64,000 bases of DNA from Clavibacter phaseoli (GTDB lineage: Bacteria; Actinomycetota; Actinomycetes; Actinomycetales; Microbacteriaceae): NCBI RefSeq assembly GCF_021922925.1, contig NZ_CP040786.1, forward strand, positions 248,001-312,000, given 5' to 3'. Shown piece by piece: positions 1 to 11,392 of the stretch (its first letter is position 1; each line of letters starts with the position of its first letter). A model generated the notes under the pieces. It saw only the letters and a program-made list of their open reading frames with translations, ran no database searches and was not told the origin of the DNA. A program made the translations under genes and the position numbers.

Positions 1-214
1 GATCCTCGGGCTCAACGCGAACTACATCAACCAGTACGTGAAGTACCTCGCCGACCGCCGCCTCGAGGAGCTCGGCTTCGAGGCCGAGTACAAGGTCTCG
101 AACCCGGCGAAGTGGATGGCGACGGCGAACGACACGCTGCAGCTCGTCAACTTCTTCGAGTCGACCAACACGTCGTACGAGTCGAACGCGTCGGCCACCG
201 TCGGCGCCAAGTAG
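1..214 (+). CDS. Ribonucleotide reductase beta subunit, C-terminal end (partial)
   Basis: Only the last 70 codons are in the window, reading in from the left edge and ending at TAG 212-214. The fragment carries NANYINQYVKYLADRRLEEL, the late helix of R2-type small subunits, which binds the di-metal/tyrosyl radical centre; the metal ligands themselves lie outside. It ends in an extended tail with NFFESTNTSYES, the position of the R2 C-terminal segment that docks on the large subunit. R2 supplies the radical that lets the alpha subunit reduce ribonucleotides to deoxyribonucleotides in the cytoplasm. Class Ia (nrdB) against class Ib (nrdF) cannot be decided from this piece, so no symbol is given. 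Confidence 0.85.
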   Translation, partial: ILGLNANYINQYVKYLADRRLEELGFEAEYKVSNPAKWMATANDTLQLVNFFESTNTSYESNASATVGAK

Positions 215-255
215 GGCCGATCGACTCGTCGCGGGAGACCGCGGCACCGCACCAT

Positions 256-303
256 CGACGCCGCCCGCGCCGCGCATCCACCCGGATGCCGGTGCGGGCG
301 TCG
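256..303 (+). terminator. Hairpin downstream of the ribonucleotide reductase gene
   Basis: CGACGCC (256-262) pairs with GGCGTCG (297-303), and inside it GCATCC-ACCC-GGATGC (274-289) forms a perfect 6-bp stem. It lies 42 bases after the stop codon. There is no U-run, as is usual for GC-rich actinobacterial terminators. Inferred. Confidence 0.45.
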
Positions 304-348
304 TCATGCCCGCGCCGTCATCGGCCGGGACGGAAAGGGAGAGGGAGC

Positions 349-882
349 ATGACCGAGCAGGAGACCGGCGCCCGGCACGTCGCGCGCGACGGGCGGGTCT
401 ACCGCACCGAGGTGGTGGGCTGGGACGACCCGCGCGGGGCGCGGATCCGCCAGGCCATGGAGGCCGAGATGGACGAGCGGTACGAGGGGCGGCACGACGA
501 CGATCCCGACTGGCCCGCGAAGGCGGCGGTGGCGTTCGCGTTCGACCCGGCCGACGTGGAAGCCATCGTGCTGCTCGTCCTCGACGGCGACGACCGGGAC
601 GCGGCCGCGCACGGCGTCATCCGGCACCTCGGCGACGAGCTGGAGCTGAAGAAGGTCGTCGTGGATCCGGGGCACCGCGGCACGGGCCTCTCCCGCGTGC
701 TCATGGCGGAGCTGGAGCGCGTGGCCCACGAGCGCGGCGCGCGTCGCCTGATCCTGCAGACGGGCGACCGGCAGCCCGACGCCATCCAGCTGTACGCGAC
801 CGCGGGGTGGCTGCCCATCGACGTGTACCCGCCGTACATCCCCGTCACGAACTCGGTCTGCTTCGAGAAGCCGCTGGGCTGA
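349..882 (+). CDS. GNAT family N-acetyltransferase
   Basis: A 177-residue protein that would transfer an acetyl group from acetyl-CoA to an unidentified amine. The GNAT fold is visible in the C-terminal half: the beta4 strand ELELKKVVVDPGHRGTGL contains the pyrophosphate-binding R/Q-x-x-G-x-G/A loop (HRGTGLS), followed by the alpha3 helix and the LYATAGW motif near the end. The ATG at 349 is preceded by GGAAAGGGAGAGGG, a good Shine-Dalgarno. A longer in-frame opening upstream lacks such a site and runs back into the preceding gene. The gene stands alone between the reductase subunit and a sulfurtransferase, and the substrate is not predictable. Confidence 0.85.
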   Translation: MTEQETGARHVARDGRVYRTEVVGWDDPRGARIRQAMEAEMDERYEGRHDDDPDWPAKAAVAFAFDPADVEAIVLLVLDGDDRDAAAHGVIRHLGDELELKKVVVDPGHRGTGLSRVLMAELERVAHERGARRLILQTGDRQPDAIQLYATAGWLPIDVYPPYIPVTNSVCFEKPLG

Positions 883-910
883 TCCCGCTCCACGCTGCGA
901 GCATGGGGCG

Positions 911-1756
911 ATGGAGATCCTCATCGCCCCCGCCGAGCTCGACCACGCCCTGCGCACCCGCGACGACGTGCGCGTGCTCGACGTGCGCTGGTCGCTCGGC
1001 GGCCCTCCCGGCCGGCCGCTGCACGAGGCCGGGCACATCCCGGGTGCCGTGTACGCCGACCTCGACACCGAGCTGGCCGGGCACGGCGCGCCCGAGGACG
1101 GACGGCATCCGCTGCCCGCGACGGCCGACCTCCAGCGGGCGGCGCGCGGGTGGGGCATCCGGCGGGGCGACGTGGTCGTCGTGCACGACGGCGGCGGCAA
1201 CACGGCGGCCGCGCGCGCGTGGTGGCTGCTGCGCGACGCGGGGATCCGGGACGTGCGGATCCTCGACGGCGCGCTGCCCGCGTGGGTAGCGGCGGGGCTG
1301 CCGCTCGAGACGGGATCCACCGCGCCGGAGGCCGGCGACGTGACGCTCACGCGCGGCGCGCTGCCGAGCATCGACGAGGACGCCGCGGCGGGGATCGCAC
1401 GCTCCGGGACGCTCCTCGACGCGCGCGCGGGGGAGCGGTACCGCGGCGAGGTCGAGCCGGTGGACCCGCGCGCCGGCCACATCCCCGGCGCCGTGAGCGC
1501 GCCGACCGCCCGGAACCTCGACGCGGACGGCGCGTTCCTGCCAGCCGAGGCGCTGCGGGCGCGGTTCGCGGACCTCGGGATCCGGCCGGGCGACGCCGTG
1601 GGTGTCTACTGCGGCTCGGGCGTCACGGCCGCGCACGAGATCGCGGCGCTCGCCATCGCCGGGATCGACGCGGCGCTCTACCCGGGATCGTGGTCGGCGT
1701 GGTCGAACCGGCCGGAGCGGCCCGCGGCGACGGGGGCGCAGCCGGGCGGGGTCTGA
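911..1756 (+). CDS. Two-domain rhodanese-type sulfurtransferase
   Basis: A 281-residue thiosulfate or 3-mercaptopyruvate sulfurtransferase with tandem rhodanese domains. The N-terminal domain (about 10-125) has the rhodanese core DVRWSLGG, AGHIPGAVY and HDGGGNTAAARAWW but no catalytic cysteine, as expected for the structural domain. The C-terminal domain (about 150-270) carries the active-site loop CGSGVTA; the cysteine is the persulfide carrier. CGSG(V/T)TA-type loops are commoner in mercaptopyruvate than in thiosulfate enzymes, so that substrate is favoured, by inference. The ATG at 911 matches the N-terminus of the family. The GC-rich stretch to the convergent hrpA end holds nothing else. 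Confidence 0.88.
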   Translation: MEILIAPAELDHALRTRDDVRVLDVRWSLGGPPGRPLHEAGHIPGAVYADLDTELAGHGAPEDGRHPLPATADLQRAARGWGIRRGDVVVVHDGGGNTAAARAWWLLRDAGIRDVRILDGALPAWVAAGLPLETGSTAPEAGDVTLTRGALPSIDEDAAAGIARSGTLLDARAGERYRGEVEPVDPRAGHIPGAVSAPTARNLDADGAFLPAEALRARFADLGIRPGDAVGVYCGSGVTAAHEIAALAIAGIDAALYPGSWSAWSNRPERPAATGAQPGGV

Positions 1757-1798
1757 CCCGGCCGCGTCCGGCGCGCGCCCGGGGTGACGACGCCCCCC

Positions 1799-4700
1799 TC
1801 AGCCCGCGAGCACCTTGCGGATCCGCTGCAGCGACACCGGCTCGGCCGTCGGCAGGTGCTGGGCGAAGAGGCTGAGGCGCAGCTCCTCCAGCATCCAGCG
1901 GGCGTGGACGAGCGACTCGGGCGCATGCGGCGCGGACGGGATCACGCCGCCGGCCTCGCGGTAGAGGTCGGTCGCCTTCTGCACCTCGGTCATCCAGGCG
2001 CGGTCGCGCGCGGGCTGGTCGGGGAGGCGCTGCACGCGGTGCGTGAGGCCGGACAGGTAGGCGGGCAGGCGCTGCAGGCGCGCGAGCCCGGTGGCCGAGA
2101 CGAAGCCCGGGTGCACGAGCCCGGCGAGCTGCTCGCGCGCGTCGGTGAGCGCGCCGATCAGCTGCATGCTCGTGGCCTGCTTGATCGCCCGCTCGGCGTC
2201 GCGCGCGCCCGTGAGCACGCGGTTGACGAGCGCCACGGTGTCGAACATCGAGTCCATGACGACGCCGGACACGCGGTCGCGCGCCGTCTCGAACAGCTCC
2301 TTGGAGTAGATCGCGCCGCCGGGGGCCACGCGCTCGAGCACCTGGTCGATGCAGGCGAGCAGGCAGTCGTCGAAGAGCGCCTGCACGTTGGGGTACGGGC
2401 TCGTCGCGAGCATGAGCTTCTCCTGGCTCGTGAGGTGCTGCTTCACGTAGGCGGAGGGGTTGGCGATGGCGAGCACGAGCAGGCGCCGGACGCCGCCGGG
2501 CATGGCGCGCCCCTGGTCCTCGGCGGTCGCCATGAGGCGGATCGCGACGGTGGATCCCTCGTCGACGAGCGCGGGGTACGCGCGGATGACGTGCCGGCTG
2601 TCGCCCGTGCCGCCCTGCGCGGTGTCGACGAAGCGGGGCAGCTCGTCGAGGTCCCACGTGGTGAGGCCCGTGCGCTCCATGCCGCGCGTGGCGGGGCCCT
2701 TCGCTCCGGCGACGCGCTCGGCGGGACGCGCGGTGGCGCGGGCGACGCTGTCGCGCGCGCGGCTGGACAGGCGCGCCTGCAGCTCGGTGAGGTCGCGGCC
2801 GGCGGCGACCTCGCGGCCGCGCTCGTCGACCACGCGGAACGCCATGCGCAGGTGGGCGGGGATCCGGTCGAGGTCGAAGTCGTCGTCCGCGACGCGCACG
2901 TGCGCCTTCCGCATGATGAGGCCCGCGATGGTGGTGGTGAAGGCCACCGGGTGCTGCGGATCCGGCTCGGGCAGCCCCTCGAGCAGCCGATCGGCCCAGT
3001 CGGCGGCGGGCACCACGTTCTTGCGGAGCGCCTTCGGGAGGGCCTTGATCATGGCGGTCACGAGGTCGCGCCGCATGCCCGGCACCTGCCAGTCGAACCC
3101 GGCGGGGCTGAGGCGCGCGAGGAGCGCGAGCGGGACCTGCACGGTGACGCCGTCGTCGGGCGCGCCCGGCTCGAAGCGGTAGGTGAGGGACAGGCGCTGG
3201 TCGCCCTGCTGCCAGGTGGGCGGGAACGCGGCCTCGTCGACGTCCACCGCGTCCTCGGCGAGGAGCTCCTCGGCGGTCATCGTGAGGAGGTCGGGCGTCT
3301 CCTGCCGGGCCTTCTTCCACCAGCCCTCGAAGGCGCGCGTGGAGGCGACGTCGCGCGGGATCCGCTTGTCGTAGAACTCGAAGACGGCCTCGTCGTCGTT
3401 GAGGATGTCGCGGCGGCGCGTGCGCTCCTCCACCTCGGCGAGCTCCTCGCGGAGCTTCCGGTTCGCGCGGTCGAACGCCTGCTGCGACTCCCAGTCGCCC
3501 TCGACGAGCGCGTGCCGGATGAAGAGCTCGCGCGCGTACGCCGGGTCGATGCGGGAGAACTGCACGCGCCGCTTGAGCACGATCGGGACGCCGTAGAGCG
3601 TGACGCGCTCCCACGCCACCGTCGCGCCCTGCTTCTTCTCCCAGTGCGGCTCGCTGTGGGTGCGCTTCACGAGCCCGCCCGCGATCGGCTCGGCCCACGC
3701 CGGGTCGATGGCCGCGTTCGTGCGCGCGAACAGGCGGCTGGTCTCCACGAGCTCGGCGCTCATGATCGCGTCGGGCTGCTTCTTCGCGAGAGCGGATCCG
3801 GGGAACACCACGAAGCGGGACTGCCGGGCGCCGACGTAGTCCTTCTTCTGCGCGTCCTTCAGCCCGATGTGGGAGAGGAGGCCCGCGAGGAGCGACCTGT
3901 GGATCCCGTCCGGGTCGGCCTTCGGCTCGTTCATCTGGAGGTCGAGCGGGCGCGCGAGCTGGCGCAGCTGGCGGAAGACGTCCTTCCACTCGCGCACGCG
4001 CACGTAGTTGAGGAACTCGGCCTTGCACATGCGGCGGAACGCGCTGGAGGAGAGCTCGGCCTCCTTCTCCTCCAGGTGGTTCCAGAGGTTGAGGAGCGTG
4101 ATGAAGTCGCTCGACGGATCCACGAAGCGCGCGTGCTGCTGGTCGGCCTGCGGGCGCTTCTCGAGCGGGCGCTCGCGCACGTCCTGGATGGTGAGGCCGG
4201 CCACGATGATCATGACCTCGCGGCTCACGCCGTGCTTGCGCGACTCGACCACCATGCGCGCGAACCGCGGGTCGATGGGCAGGCGCGACAGGTCGCGGCC
4301 CACCTTGGTGAGCGCCGGCGTGCCGTCGGGGGAGCGGACGACCGCGCCCAGCTCGGTGAGGAGGTCCACGCCGTCCTTGATGCCGCGCGAGTCCGGCGGC
4401 TGCAGGAAAGGGAACGCGGCGATGTCGCCGAGGCCGAGCGACACCATCTGCAGGATCACGGCCGCGAGGTTCGTGCGCAGGATCTCCGGCTCCGTGAACT
4501 CGGGCCGGCGGGCGAAGTCCTCCTCCGAGTACAGGCGGATCGCGATGCCGTCGCTCGTGCGGCCGGACCGGCCCGAGCGCTGGTTGGCGGACGCCTGCGA
4601 GATCGCCTCGATGGGGAGGCGCTGCACCTTGGAGCGCACGGAGTAGCGGGAGATGCGCGCGGTGCCGGCGTCGATCACGTACTTGATGCCGGGCACGGTG

Positions 4701-5617
4701 AGGCTCGTCTCGGCGACGTTGGTGGCGAGCACGATCCGGCGGCGGACGCCCGCCTGCGTCGACGGCTGGAAGACGCGGTGCTGGTCCGCCGAGGAGAGGC
4801 GGCCGTACAGCGGAAGCACCTCGGTGTGCGGGAGGTTCCGGCTGCGGATCGCGTCCTCGGCGTCGCGGATCTCGTTCTCGCCGCTGAGGAACACGAGCAC
4901 GTCGCCCGACGACTCGGCCGCCAGCTCGTCGAGCGCGGCGTTGATCCCCTCGAGGAAGTCGCGGTCGTCGGCGGGGCGCTCGAGCGGGGCGTCGGCGAGG
5001 TCGTCGTCCTCGCCCGCGACGGCGGCCTCGGCCACGAGCGGCCGGTACCGGATCTCCACCGGATACGTCCGCCCGGACACCTCGACGATGGGCGCGTCGC
5101 CGAAGTGCCTCGAGAAGCTCTGCGGGTCGATCGTGGCCGACGTGATGATGAGCTTGAGGTCGGGACGGCGCGGCAGCAGCTGCTTGAGGTAGCCGAGCAG
5201 GAAGTCGATGTTGAGGCTGCGCTCGTGGGCCTCGTCGATGATGATCGTGTCGTACTTCTTCAGCAGCCGGTCGCGCTGCAGCTCGTTGAGCAGGATCCCG
5301 TCGGTCATGAGCTTGATGCGGGTGTCGGCCGAGACCTTGTCGGTGAAGCGCACCTGGTAGCCGACAAGCTGGCCGACCTCGCCGCCGAGCTCCTCCGCGA
5401 TGCGCTCCGAGATGGTGCGCGCGGCGAGACGGCGCGGCTGCGTGTGGCCGATGCTCTCGCGGCCGAGCTCGAGGCAGATCTTCGGCAGCTGCGTGGTCTT
5501 GCCGGAGCCCGTCGCCCCGGCGACGATGACGACCTGGTTGTCGCGGATGGCGTCGGCGATCTCATCGCGCATCCGGCTGACGGGGAGCTCGGGCGGGTAC
5601 GCGATGCTGGATTCCAT
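1799..5617 (-). CDS. hrpA: ATP-dependent RNA helicase HrpA
   Basis: A 1272-residue DEAH-box helicase of the usual HrpA length, acting on mRNA and ribosomes in the cytoplasm. Walker A (GATGSGKTT, residues 34-42) lies close to the N-terminus, followed by TQPRRLAA (motif Ia), DEAH at 128-131, SATID at 160-164 and motif VI QRSGRSGR. The helicase core is followed by the HA2/ratchet region and a long C-terminal DUF3418-type domain. ATG is at 5615-5617. On the minus strand TAGACT lies 9 bases before the ATG, so the leader may be only a few bases long. It converges with the sulfurtransferase and is divergent from the acyl-CoA ligase. Confidence 0.95.
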   Translation of the reverse strand: MESSIAYPPELPVSRMRDEIADAIRDNQVVIVAGATGSGKTTQLPKICLELGRESIGHTQPRRLAARTISERIAEELGGEVGQLVGYQVRFTDKVSADTRIKLMTDGILLNELQRDRLLKKYDTIIIDEAHERSLNIDFLLGYLKQLLPRRPDLKLIITSATIDPQSFSRHFGDAPIVEVSGRTYPVEIRYRPLVAEAAVAGEDDDLADAPLERPADDRDFLEGINAALDELAAESSGDVLVFLSGENEIRDAEDAIRSRNLPHTEVLPLYGRLSSADQHRVFQPSTQAGVRRRIVLATNVAETSLTVPGIKYVIDAGTARISRYSVRSKVQRLPIEAISQASANQRSGRSGRTSDGIAIRLYSEEDFARRPEFTEPEILRTNLAAVILQMVSLGLGDIAAFPFLQPPDSRGIKDGVDLLTELGAVVRSPDGTPALTKVGRDLSRLPIDPRFARMVVESRKHGVSREVMIIVAGLTIQDVRERPLEKRPQADQQHARFVDPSSDFITLLNLWNHLEEKEAELSSSAFRRMCKAEFLNYVRVREWKDVFRQLRQLARPLDLQMNEPKADPDGIHRSLLAGLLSHIGLKDAQKKDYVGARQSRFVVFPGSALAKKQPDAIMSAELVETSRLFARTNAAIDPAWAEPIAGGLVKRTHSEPHWEKKQGATVAWERVTLYGVPIVLKRRVQFSRIDPAYARELFIRHALVEGDWESQQAFDRANRKLREELAEVEERTRRRDILNDDEAVFEFYDKRIPRDVASTRAFEGWWKKARQETPDLLTMTAEELLAEDAVDVDEAAFPPTWQQGDQRLSLTYRFEPGAPDDGVTVQVPLALLARLSPAGFDWQVPGMRRDLVTAMIKALPKALRKNVVPAADWADRLLEGLPEPDPQHPVAFTTTIAGLIMRKAHVRVADDDFDLDRIPAHLRMAFRVVDERGREVAAGRDLTELQARLSSRARDSVARATARPAERVAGAKGPATRGMERTGLTTWDLDELPRFVDTAQGGTGDSRHVIRAYPALVDEGSTVAIRLMATAEDQGRAMPGGVRRLLVLAIANPSAYVKQHLTSQEKLMLATSPYPNVQALFDDCLLACIDQVLERVAPGGAIYSKELFETARDRVSGVVMDSMFDTVALVNRVLTGARDAERAIKQATSMQLIGALTDAREQLAGLVHPGFVSATGLARLQRLPAYLSGLTHRVQRLPDQPARDRAWMTEVQKATDLYREAGGVIPSAPHAPESLVHARWMLEELRLSLFAQHLPTAEPVSLQRIRKVLAG

Positions 5618-5757
5618 GCTGGTGTCAGTCTATCCGCGGGCCGTCGAGCACCCCGGGGGCGGGCGCCGGTGGCTATCGTCGTGAGGGAGGCGCCGGACCG
5701 CTGGGCGCACGGGCGGCATCCGTCGTCCGAGTCGACGACGACCGACGGGATCCGCCC

Positions 5758-7344
5758 ATGACCTCCGACACGCCCCTCCAGCCCGAGCACGAGCAGCCCC
5801 ACGGCGGGTTCGCCTCCGTCTCGGTCGCCGCGATCCTCGCCGAGTCCGCCGAGCGGCACGCCGACCGCGTCGCCGTGGTGGTGGGGGACGTCTCCACCAC
5901 CTACCGCGAGCTCTGGGACGAGACGCGCGCCTACGCCGGCGCCCTCGCCGAGCGCGGCGTGGGGGAGGGCACGCGCGTCGCGATGCTCATCCCGAACGTC
6001 GCCGACTTCCCGCGCGTCTACTACGCGGTGCTCGCGCTCGGCGGCGTCGTCGTGCCCGTGCACGCGCTGCTCAAGGCCGACGAGATCGCGTACGTGCTGC
6101 GCGACTCGGGATCCGCGCTCCTCGTCTGCGCCGGACCGCTGCTCGAGCAGGGCGCGAAGGGCGCCGCGCTCGCCGACGTGCCCGTGATCAGCGTGCTCGT
6201 GCCCGCCGCCACCGAGGGCGGACCCGACCGGCTGGAGGAGCTCGCGCAGGCCGCGACGCCCATCCGCACCTACGTGCCGCGCCGGCCGTCCGACACCGCG
6301 ACGATCCTCTACACGTCCGGCACCACGGGCCAGCCGAAGGGCGCCGAGGGCTGCCACCTCGCGCTCGTGATGCAGGTCGACGTGCTGCTGCTCGACACCT
6401 TCGACCTGCGCGCGGGCGATCGGATCCTCGGCTGCCTGCCCCTGTTCCACACCTTCGGGCAGACGTGCACCATGAACGCGTCGTTCCGCGCGGGCGCGAC
6501 CATCGTGATGGTGCCGCGCTTCGACGGCGACACCGCGCTCGCGCTCATGGTCGAGCACGACACGCAGGTGTTCATGGGCGTGCCGACCATGTACTACGCC
6601 CTGCTCGCGGCGGCCGGGCGGAACCCCGCGCGCCCGCACCTCCGGTACGCCATCTCGGGCGGCGCCGCGATCCCCGTCGCCGTCATCGACGCGTTCCGGG
6701 AGCAGTTCGACGCGGAGATCCACGAGGGCTACGGCCTGACCGAGACCTCGCCCGTCGCGTCGTTCAACCACGTGGGCGTCGAGGCCCGGCCGGGCACCGT
6801 CGGGAGACCGATCTGGGGCGTTCAGGTGGAGATCGCCGACCCCGAGCACGAGGACCGCGTGGAGCTCGTCGAGCGCGGCACGCTCGGCGAGATCGTGATC
6901 CGCGGCCACAACCTCATGAACGGCTACCTGCACCGCCCCGAGGACACCGCGCGCGCGGTCGTCGACGGCTGGTTCCGGACGGGCGACCTCGGCACGATCG
7001 ACGACGACGGCTACATCCGCGTGGTCGACCGGACGAAGGACATGATCCTGCGCAACGGCTACAACGTGTACCCGCGCGAGGTCGAGGAGGTGCTCGCCCG
7101 GCACGACGCCGTCGCGCAGTGCGCGGTGTTCGGCGTGCCGCACGAGGAGCACGGGCAGGAGATCGTCGCCGCGATCGTGGCGAAGGCGGACGCGACGGTC
7201 GACGCCGCGGAGGTCGTCGCCTACATGAGGGAGCGCATCGCGTCCTACAAGTACCCGCGCCGCGTCGAGGTGGTCGAGGCGCTGCCGCTCGGGCCGAGCG
7301 GCAAGGTCCTCAAGCGGACGCTCGTCGAGCGGTTCGGCGCGTGA
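5758..7344 (+). CDS. Long-chain acyl-CoA ligase (AMP-forming)
   Basis: A 528-residue ANL-superfamily enzyme that activates a carboxylic acid, probably a fatty acid, to the acyl-CoA via an acyl-adenylate. The P-loop-like YTSGTTGQPKG lies near residue 184; EGYGLTETSP is the adenine/acyl-binding motif; GWFRTGDLG and DRTKDMILRNGYNVYP form the hinge to the C-terminal domain; the acylation lysine sits in LGPSGKVLKR near the C-terminus. All catalytic motifs are intact. The stop overlaps the GTG of the next gene (GTGA), so the aldo/keto reductase is translationally coupled. Chain-length specificity cannot be read from sequence. Confidence 0.92.
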   Translation: MTSDTPLQPEHEQPHGGFASVSVAAILAESAERHADRVAVVVGDVSTTYRELWDETRAYAGALAERGVGEGTRVAMLIPNVADFPRVYYAVLALGGVVVPVHALLKADEIAYVLRDSGSALLVCAGPLLEQGAKGAALADVPVISVLVPAATEGGPDRLEELAQAATPIRTYVPRRPSDTATILYTSGTTGQPKGAEGCHLALVMQVDVLLLDTFDLRAGDRILGCLPLFHTFGQTCTMNASFRAGATIVMVPRFDGDTALALMVEHDTQVFMGVPTMYYALLAAAGRNPARPHLRYAISGGAAIPVAVIDAFREQFDAEIHEGYGLTETSPVASFNHVGVEARPGTVGRPIWGVQVEIADPEHEDRVELVERGTLGEIVIRGHNLMNGYLHRPEDTARAVVDGWFRTGDLGTIDDDGYIRVVDRTKDMILRNGYNVYPREVEEVLARHDAVAQCAVFGVPHEEHGQEIVAAIVAKADATVDAAEVVAYMRERIASYKYPRRVEVVEALPLGPSGKVLKRTLVERFGA

Positions 7345-8183
7345 GCGGCGGCGTCCTCCGCACGCCCATCCCGTCGGTGCCGATGGGCGACGGGATCCCC
7401 ATCCCGCAGTTCGGCGTCGGCACCTACAAGGTGACGGACGCCGACGCCGAGCGCGTCGTCGCCGAGGCGCTCGAGGTCGGCTACCGGCACATCGACACCG
7501 CGGCCATGTACGGCAACGAGGAGGGCGTCGGACGCGCGATCCGCGCGTCCGGCGTCCCGCGCGACGAGCTGTTCGTCACCACCAAGGTCTGGAACGACGA
7601 CCACGGGCGCGAGCGGGCGGATGCGGCGATGCGCCGCAGCCTCGACCGGCTCGACCTCCCCGCGGTCGACCTGATCCTCATCCACTGGCCCGCCGCCGAG
7701 CGCGGCCTCTACGTCGAGACGTGGGAGGCGCTCGCCGCGGCGCGCGAGGAGGGGCTCACCCGCTCGATCGGCGTCTCCAACTTCCTCGTGCCGCACCTCG
7801 AGGCGCTGGACGCGGCCGGGCTCCCGGCACCCGCGGTCGACCAGATCGAGCTGCACCCGCGGCACCAGCAGCGGGACACCACGGCGCACCTCGCGGAGCA
7901 CGGGATCGCCGTGCAGGCGTGGAGCCCGCTCGCGCGCGGCGCCGTCGCGGACGCGCCGGTCGTGCGCGACGCCGCCCGCGCCCACGGCCGGACCGATGCG
8001 CAGGTCGTGCTGCGCTGGCACGTGCAGCGCGGCACGATCGTCTTCCCGAAGACCACGCGCCGCGAGCGGCTCGTCGAGAACGCGGACGTCTTCGACTTCG
8101 CGCTGACCGAGGAGGAGATGGCCGGGATCACCGCGCTCGAGGCCGCCGGACGCGTCGGCAGCCACCCGGACGCCGTGGTCTGA
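7341..8183 (+). CDS. Aldo/keto reductase (2,5-diketogluconate reductase type)
   Basis: A 280-residue NADPH-dependent (alpha/beta)8 oxidoreductase reducing aldehydes or ketones. The signatures are GVGTYKV, the catalytic tetrad region GYRHIDTAAMYGNEEGVGRA (Asp and Tyr), K in TTKVWNDDH and H in LIHWPA, then GVSNF and the cofactor segment IVFPKTTRRERLVEN. GTG at 7341 overlaps the upstream TGA by 4 bases; the reading frame is open far upstream, but family alignment supports this start. It forms an operon with the acyl-CoA ligase, suggesting reduction of a carbonyl product in the same lipid or detoxification route, though this link is inferred. Confidence 0.9.
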   Translation: MSGGVLRTPIPSVPMGDGIPIPQFGVGTYKVTDADAERVVAEALEVGYRHIDTAAMYGNEEGVGRAIRASGVPRDELFVTTKVWNDDHGRERADAAMRRSLDRLDLPAVDLILIHWPAAERGLYVETWEALAAAREEGLTRSIGVSNFLVPHLEALDAAGLPAPAVDQIELHPRHQQRDTTAHLAEHGIAVQAWSPLARGAVADAPVVRDAARAHGRTDAQVVLRWHVQRGTIVFPKTTRRERLVENADVFDFALTEEEMAGITALEAAGRVGSHPDAVV

Positions 8184-8227
8184 CCCGGGCGCTCCCCCGC
8201 GCGGGCGATCGCGTCACCTGCGGCGGG

Positions 8228-8233
8228 TACGGT
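8228..8233 (+). promoter_or_regulatory. -10 hexamer of a leaderless promoter (corA)
   Basis: TACGGT lies exactly 7 bases before ATG 8241, so transcription should begin at or next to the start codon. No Shine-Dalgarno is visible. It also argues for ATG 8241 over the in-frame GTG at 8232, which overlaps this hexamer. Confidence 0.6.
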
Positions 8234-8240
8234 GTCCGTC

Positions 8241-9407
8241 ATGTCCCAGCACCGCATCCGCACGCGCCTGAAGTCCGTGGTCGCCCGGGGCATCTCGCCC
8301 CTCGGCGCGCATGCCGGCGGCGGGGCGTCGCGCGCGCGGGCCGAGCGGGAGGCGGACGGCGTGGCCGACCCGACGGGCGTCCGCCGCCCGAGCCTCGTCG
8401 ACAACGGCGTGTACGTCGACGGCTGCCGCGTCGCCTCGCCCGCCACCCTCGCCGACACGTTCCGCGAGCTGGACGAGCGGCCCGAGGCCATGGCGTGGAT
8501 CGGCCTCTACCGGCCCACGGTCGAGGAGCTGCAGGCGCTCGCCGAGGAGTTCGACCTGCACGAGCTGGCGGTGGAGGACGCGGTCCAGGCCCACCAGCGC
8601 CCCAAGACCGAGCGCTACAGCTCCACGCTCTTCACGGTGCTGCGCGCCGCCCGCTACGTGGACGACCGCGAGGAGGTGGAGTGCGGCGAGCTGCACGTGT
8701 TCCTCGGGCGCAACTTCGTGATCACCGTCCGGCACGCCGAGTCGCCCGACCTCTCCGCGATCCGCACGCGCATGCAGGAGCGGCCCGAGCTCCTCTCGCA
8801 CGGCCCGCAGTCGGTGCTGTACGCGATCCTCGACGCCGTCGTCGACGGGTACGCGCCCGTCGTCACCGGCCTCGCCAACGACATCGACGAGATCGAGGAC
8901 CAGGTGTTCGACGGGGATCCGGCCGTGTCCCGCCGCATCTACGAGCTCTCCCGCGAGGTCATCGACTTCCAGCGCGCGGTGCGGCCGCTCGGCGGCATGC
9001 TGCAGCAGCTGCAGGCGGGATCCGGCAAGTACGAGGTGAGCGAGGACCTCCAGCAGGCGCTCCGCGACGTGGCCGACCACGTCATCGTCGTGAACGAGCG
9101 CGTGGAGGAGTTCCGCGTGCTGCTGCGCGACATCCTCACCGTGAACTCGACGCTCGTCGGGCAGCGCCAGAACGAGGAGATGCGCGAGCTCAGCGAGTCG
9201 AGCAACCGGCAGAGCGTGGAGACCCGCAAGATCTCCGGCTGGGCGGCCATCCTCTTCGCCCCCACGCTCGTCTCGAGCGTCTACGGCATGAACTTCGACC
9301 TCATGCCGGAGCTGCACTGGGACTGGGGCTACCCCTTCTCCCTCGTGCTCATGCTCGGCGTGAGCGGCGTGCTCTACGGGATCTTCCGCAAGCGCGACTG
9401 GATCTGA
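8241..9407 (+). CDS. corA: CorA-family divalent metal ion channel
   Basis: A 388-residue inner-membrane magnesium/cobalt transporter. The long N-terminal cytoplasmic domain is rich in acidic and helical segments (ELAVEDAVQAHQRPK, a hallmark of CorA). Two C-terminal transmembrane helices are separated by the YGMNF signature, the GMN selectivity loop, with the usual acidic loop MPELHW after it. The C-terminus KRDWI is basic and cytoplasmic as in the family. It would function as a homopentamer. It is monocistronic with its own leaderless-type promoter. Confidence 0.93.
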   Translation: MSQHRIRTRLKSVVARGISPLGAHAGGGASRARAEREADGVADPTGVRRPSLVDNGVYVDGCRVASPATLADTFRELDERPEAMAWIGLYRPTVEELQALAEEFDLHELAVEDAVQAHQRPKTERYSSTLFTVLRAARYVDDREEVECGELHVFLGRNFVITVRHAESPDLSAIRTRMQERPELLSHGPQSVLYAILDAVVDGYAPVVTGLANDIDEIEDQVFDGDPAVSRRIYELSREVIDFQRAVRPLGGMLQQLQAGSGKYEVSEDLQQALRDVADHVIVVNERVEEFRVLLRDILTVNSTLVGQRQNEEMRELSESSNRQSVETRKISGWAAILFAPTLVSSVYGMNFDLMPELHWDWGYPFSLVLMLGVSGVLYGIFRKRDWI

Positions 9408-9435
9408 CGCCGGGGTCGGCGCCGCGCCCCGCGCG

Positions 9436-9441
9436 TAGCGT
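9436..9441 (+). promoter_or_regulatory. -10 hexamer of a leaderless promoter (DUF255 gene)
   Basis: TAGCGT is followed by 6 bases and ATG 9448; no ribosome binding site precedes the ATG. Confidence 0.6.
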
Positions 9442-9447
9442 GGACGC

Positions 9448-11388
<1,941 letters not shown>

Positions 11389-11392
11389 CGGC

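Noticed and set aside
304..1482. Minus-strand frame of 392 codons opposite the GNAT and sulfurtransferase genes
   Set aside because: Low-complexity Arg/Ala/Ser sequence in antisense to two well-supported genes.
1757..1798. GC-rich convergent gap as terminator
   Set aside because: Only a short CCCGG/CCGGG pairing is present; too weak to call.
1784..5761. A 1325-codon open frame on the plus strand opposite hrpA
   Set aside because: It is the antisense shadow of hrpA, rich in Arg, Glu and Val as expected from complementary GC-rich codons, with no domain signature; HrpA motifs on the minus strand are complete.
8232..8234. GTG as the corA start
   Set aside because: It lies within the TACGGT hexamer; ATG 8241 is correctly placed 7 bases after it.
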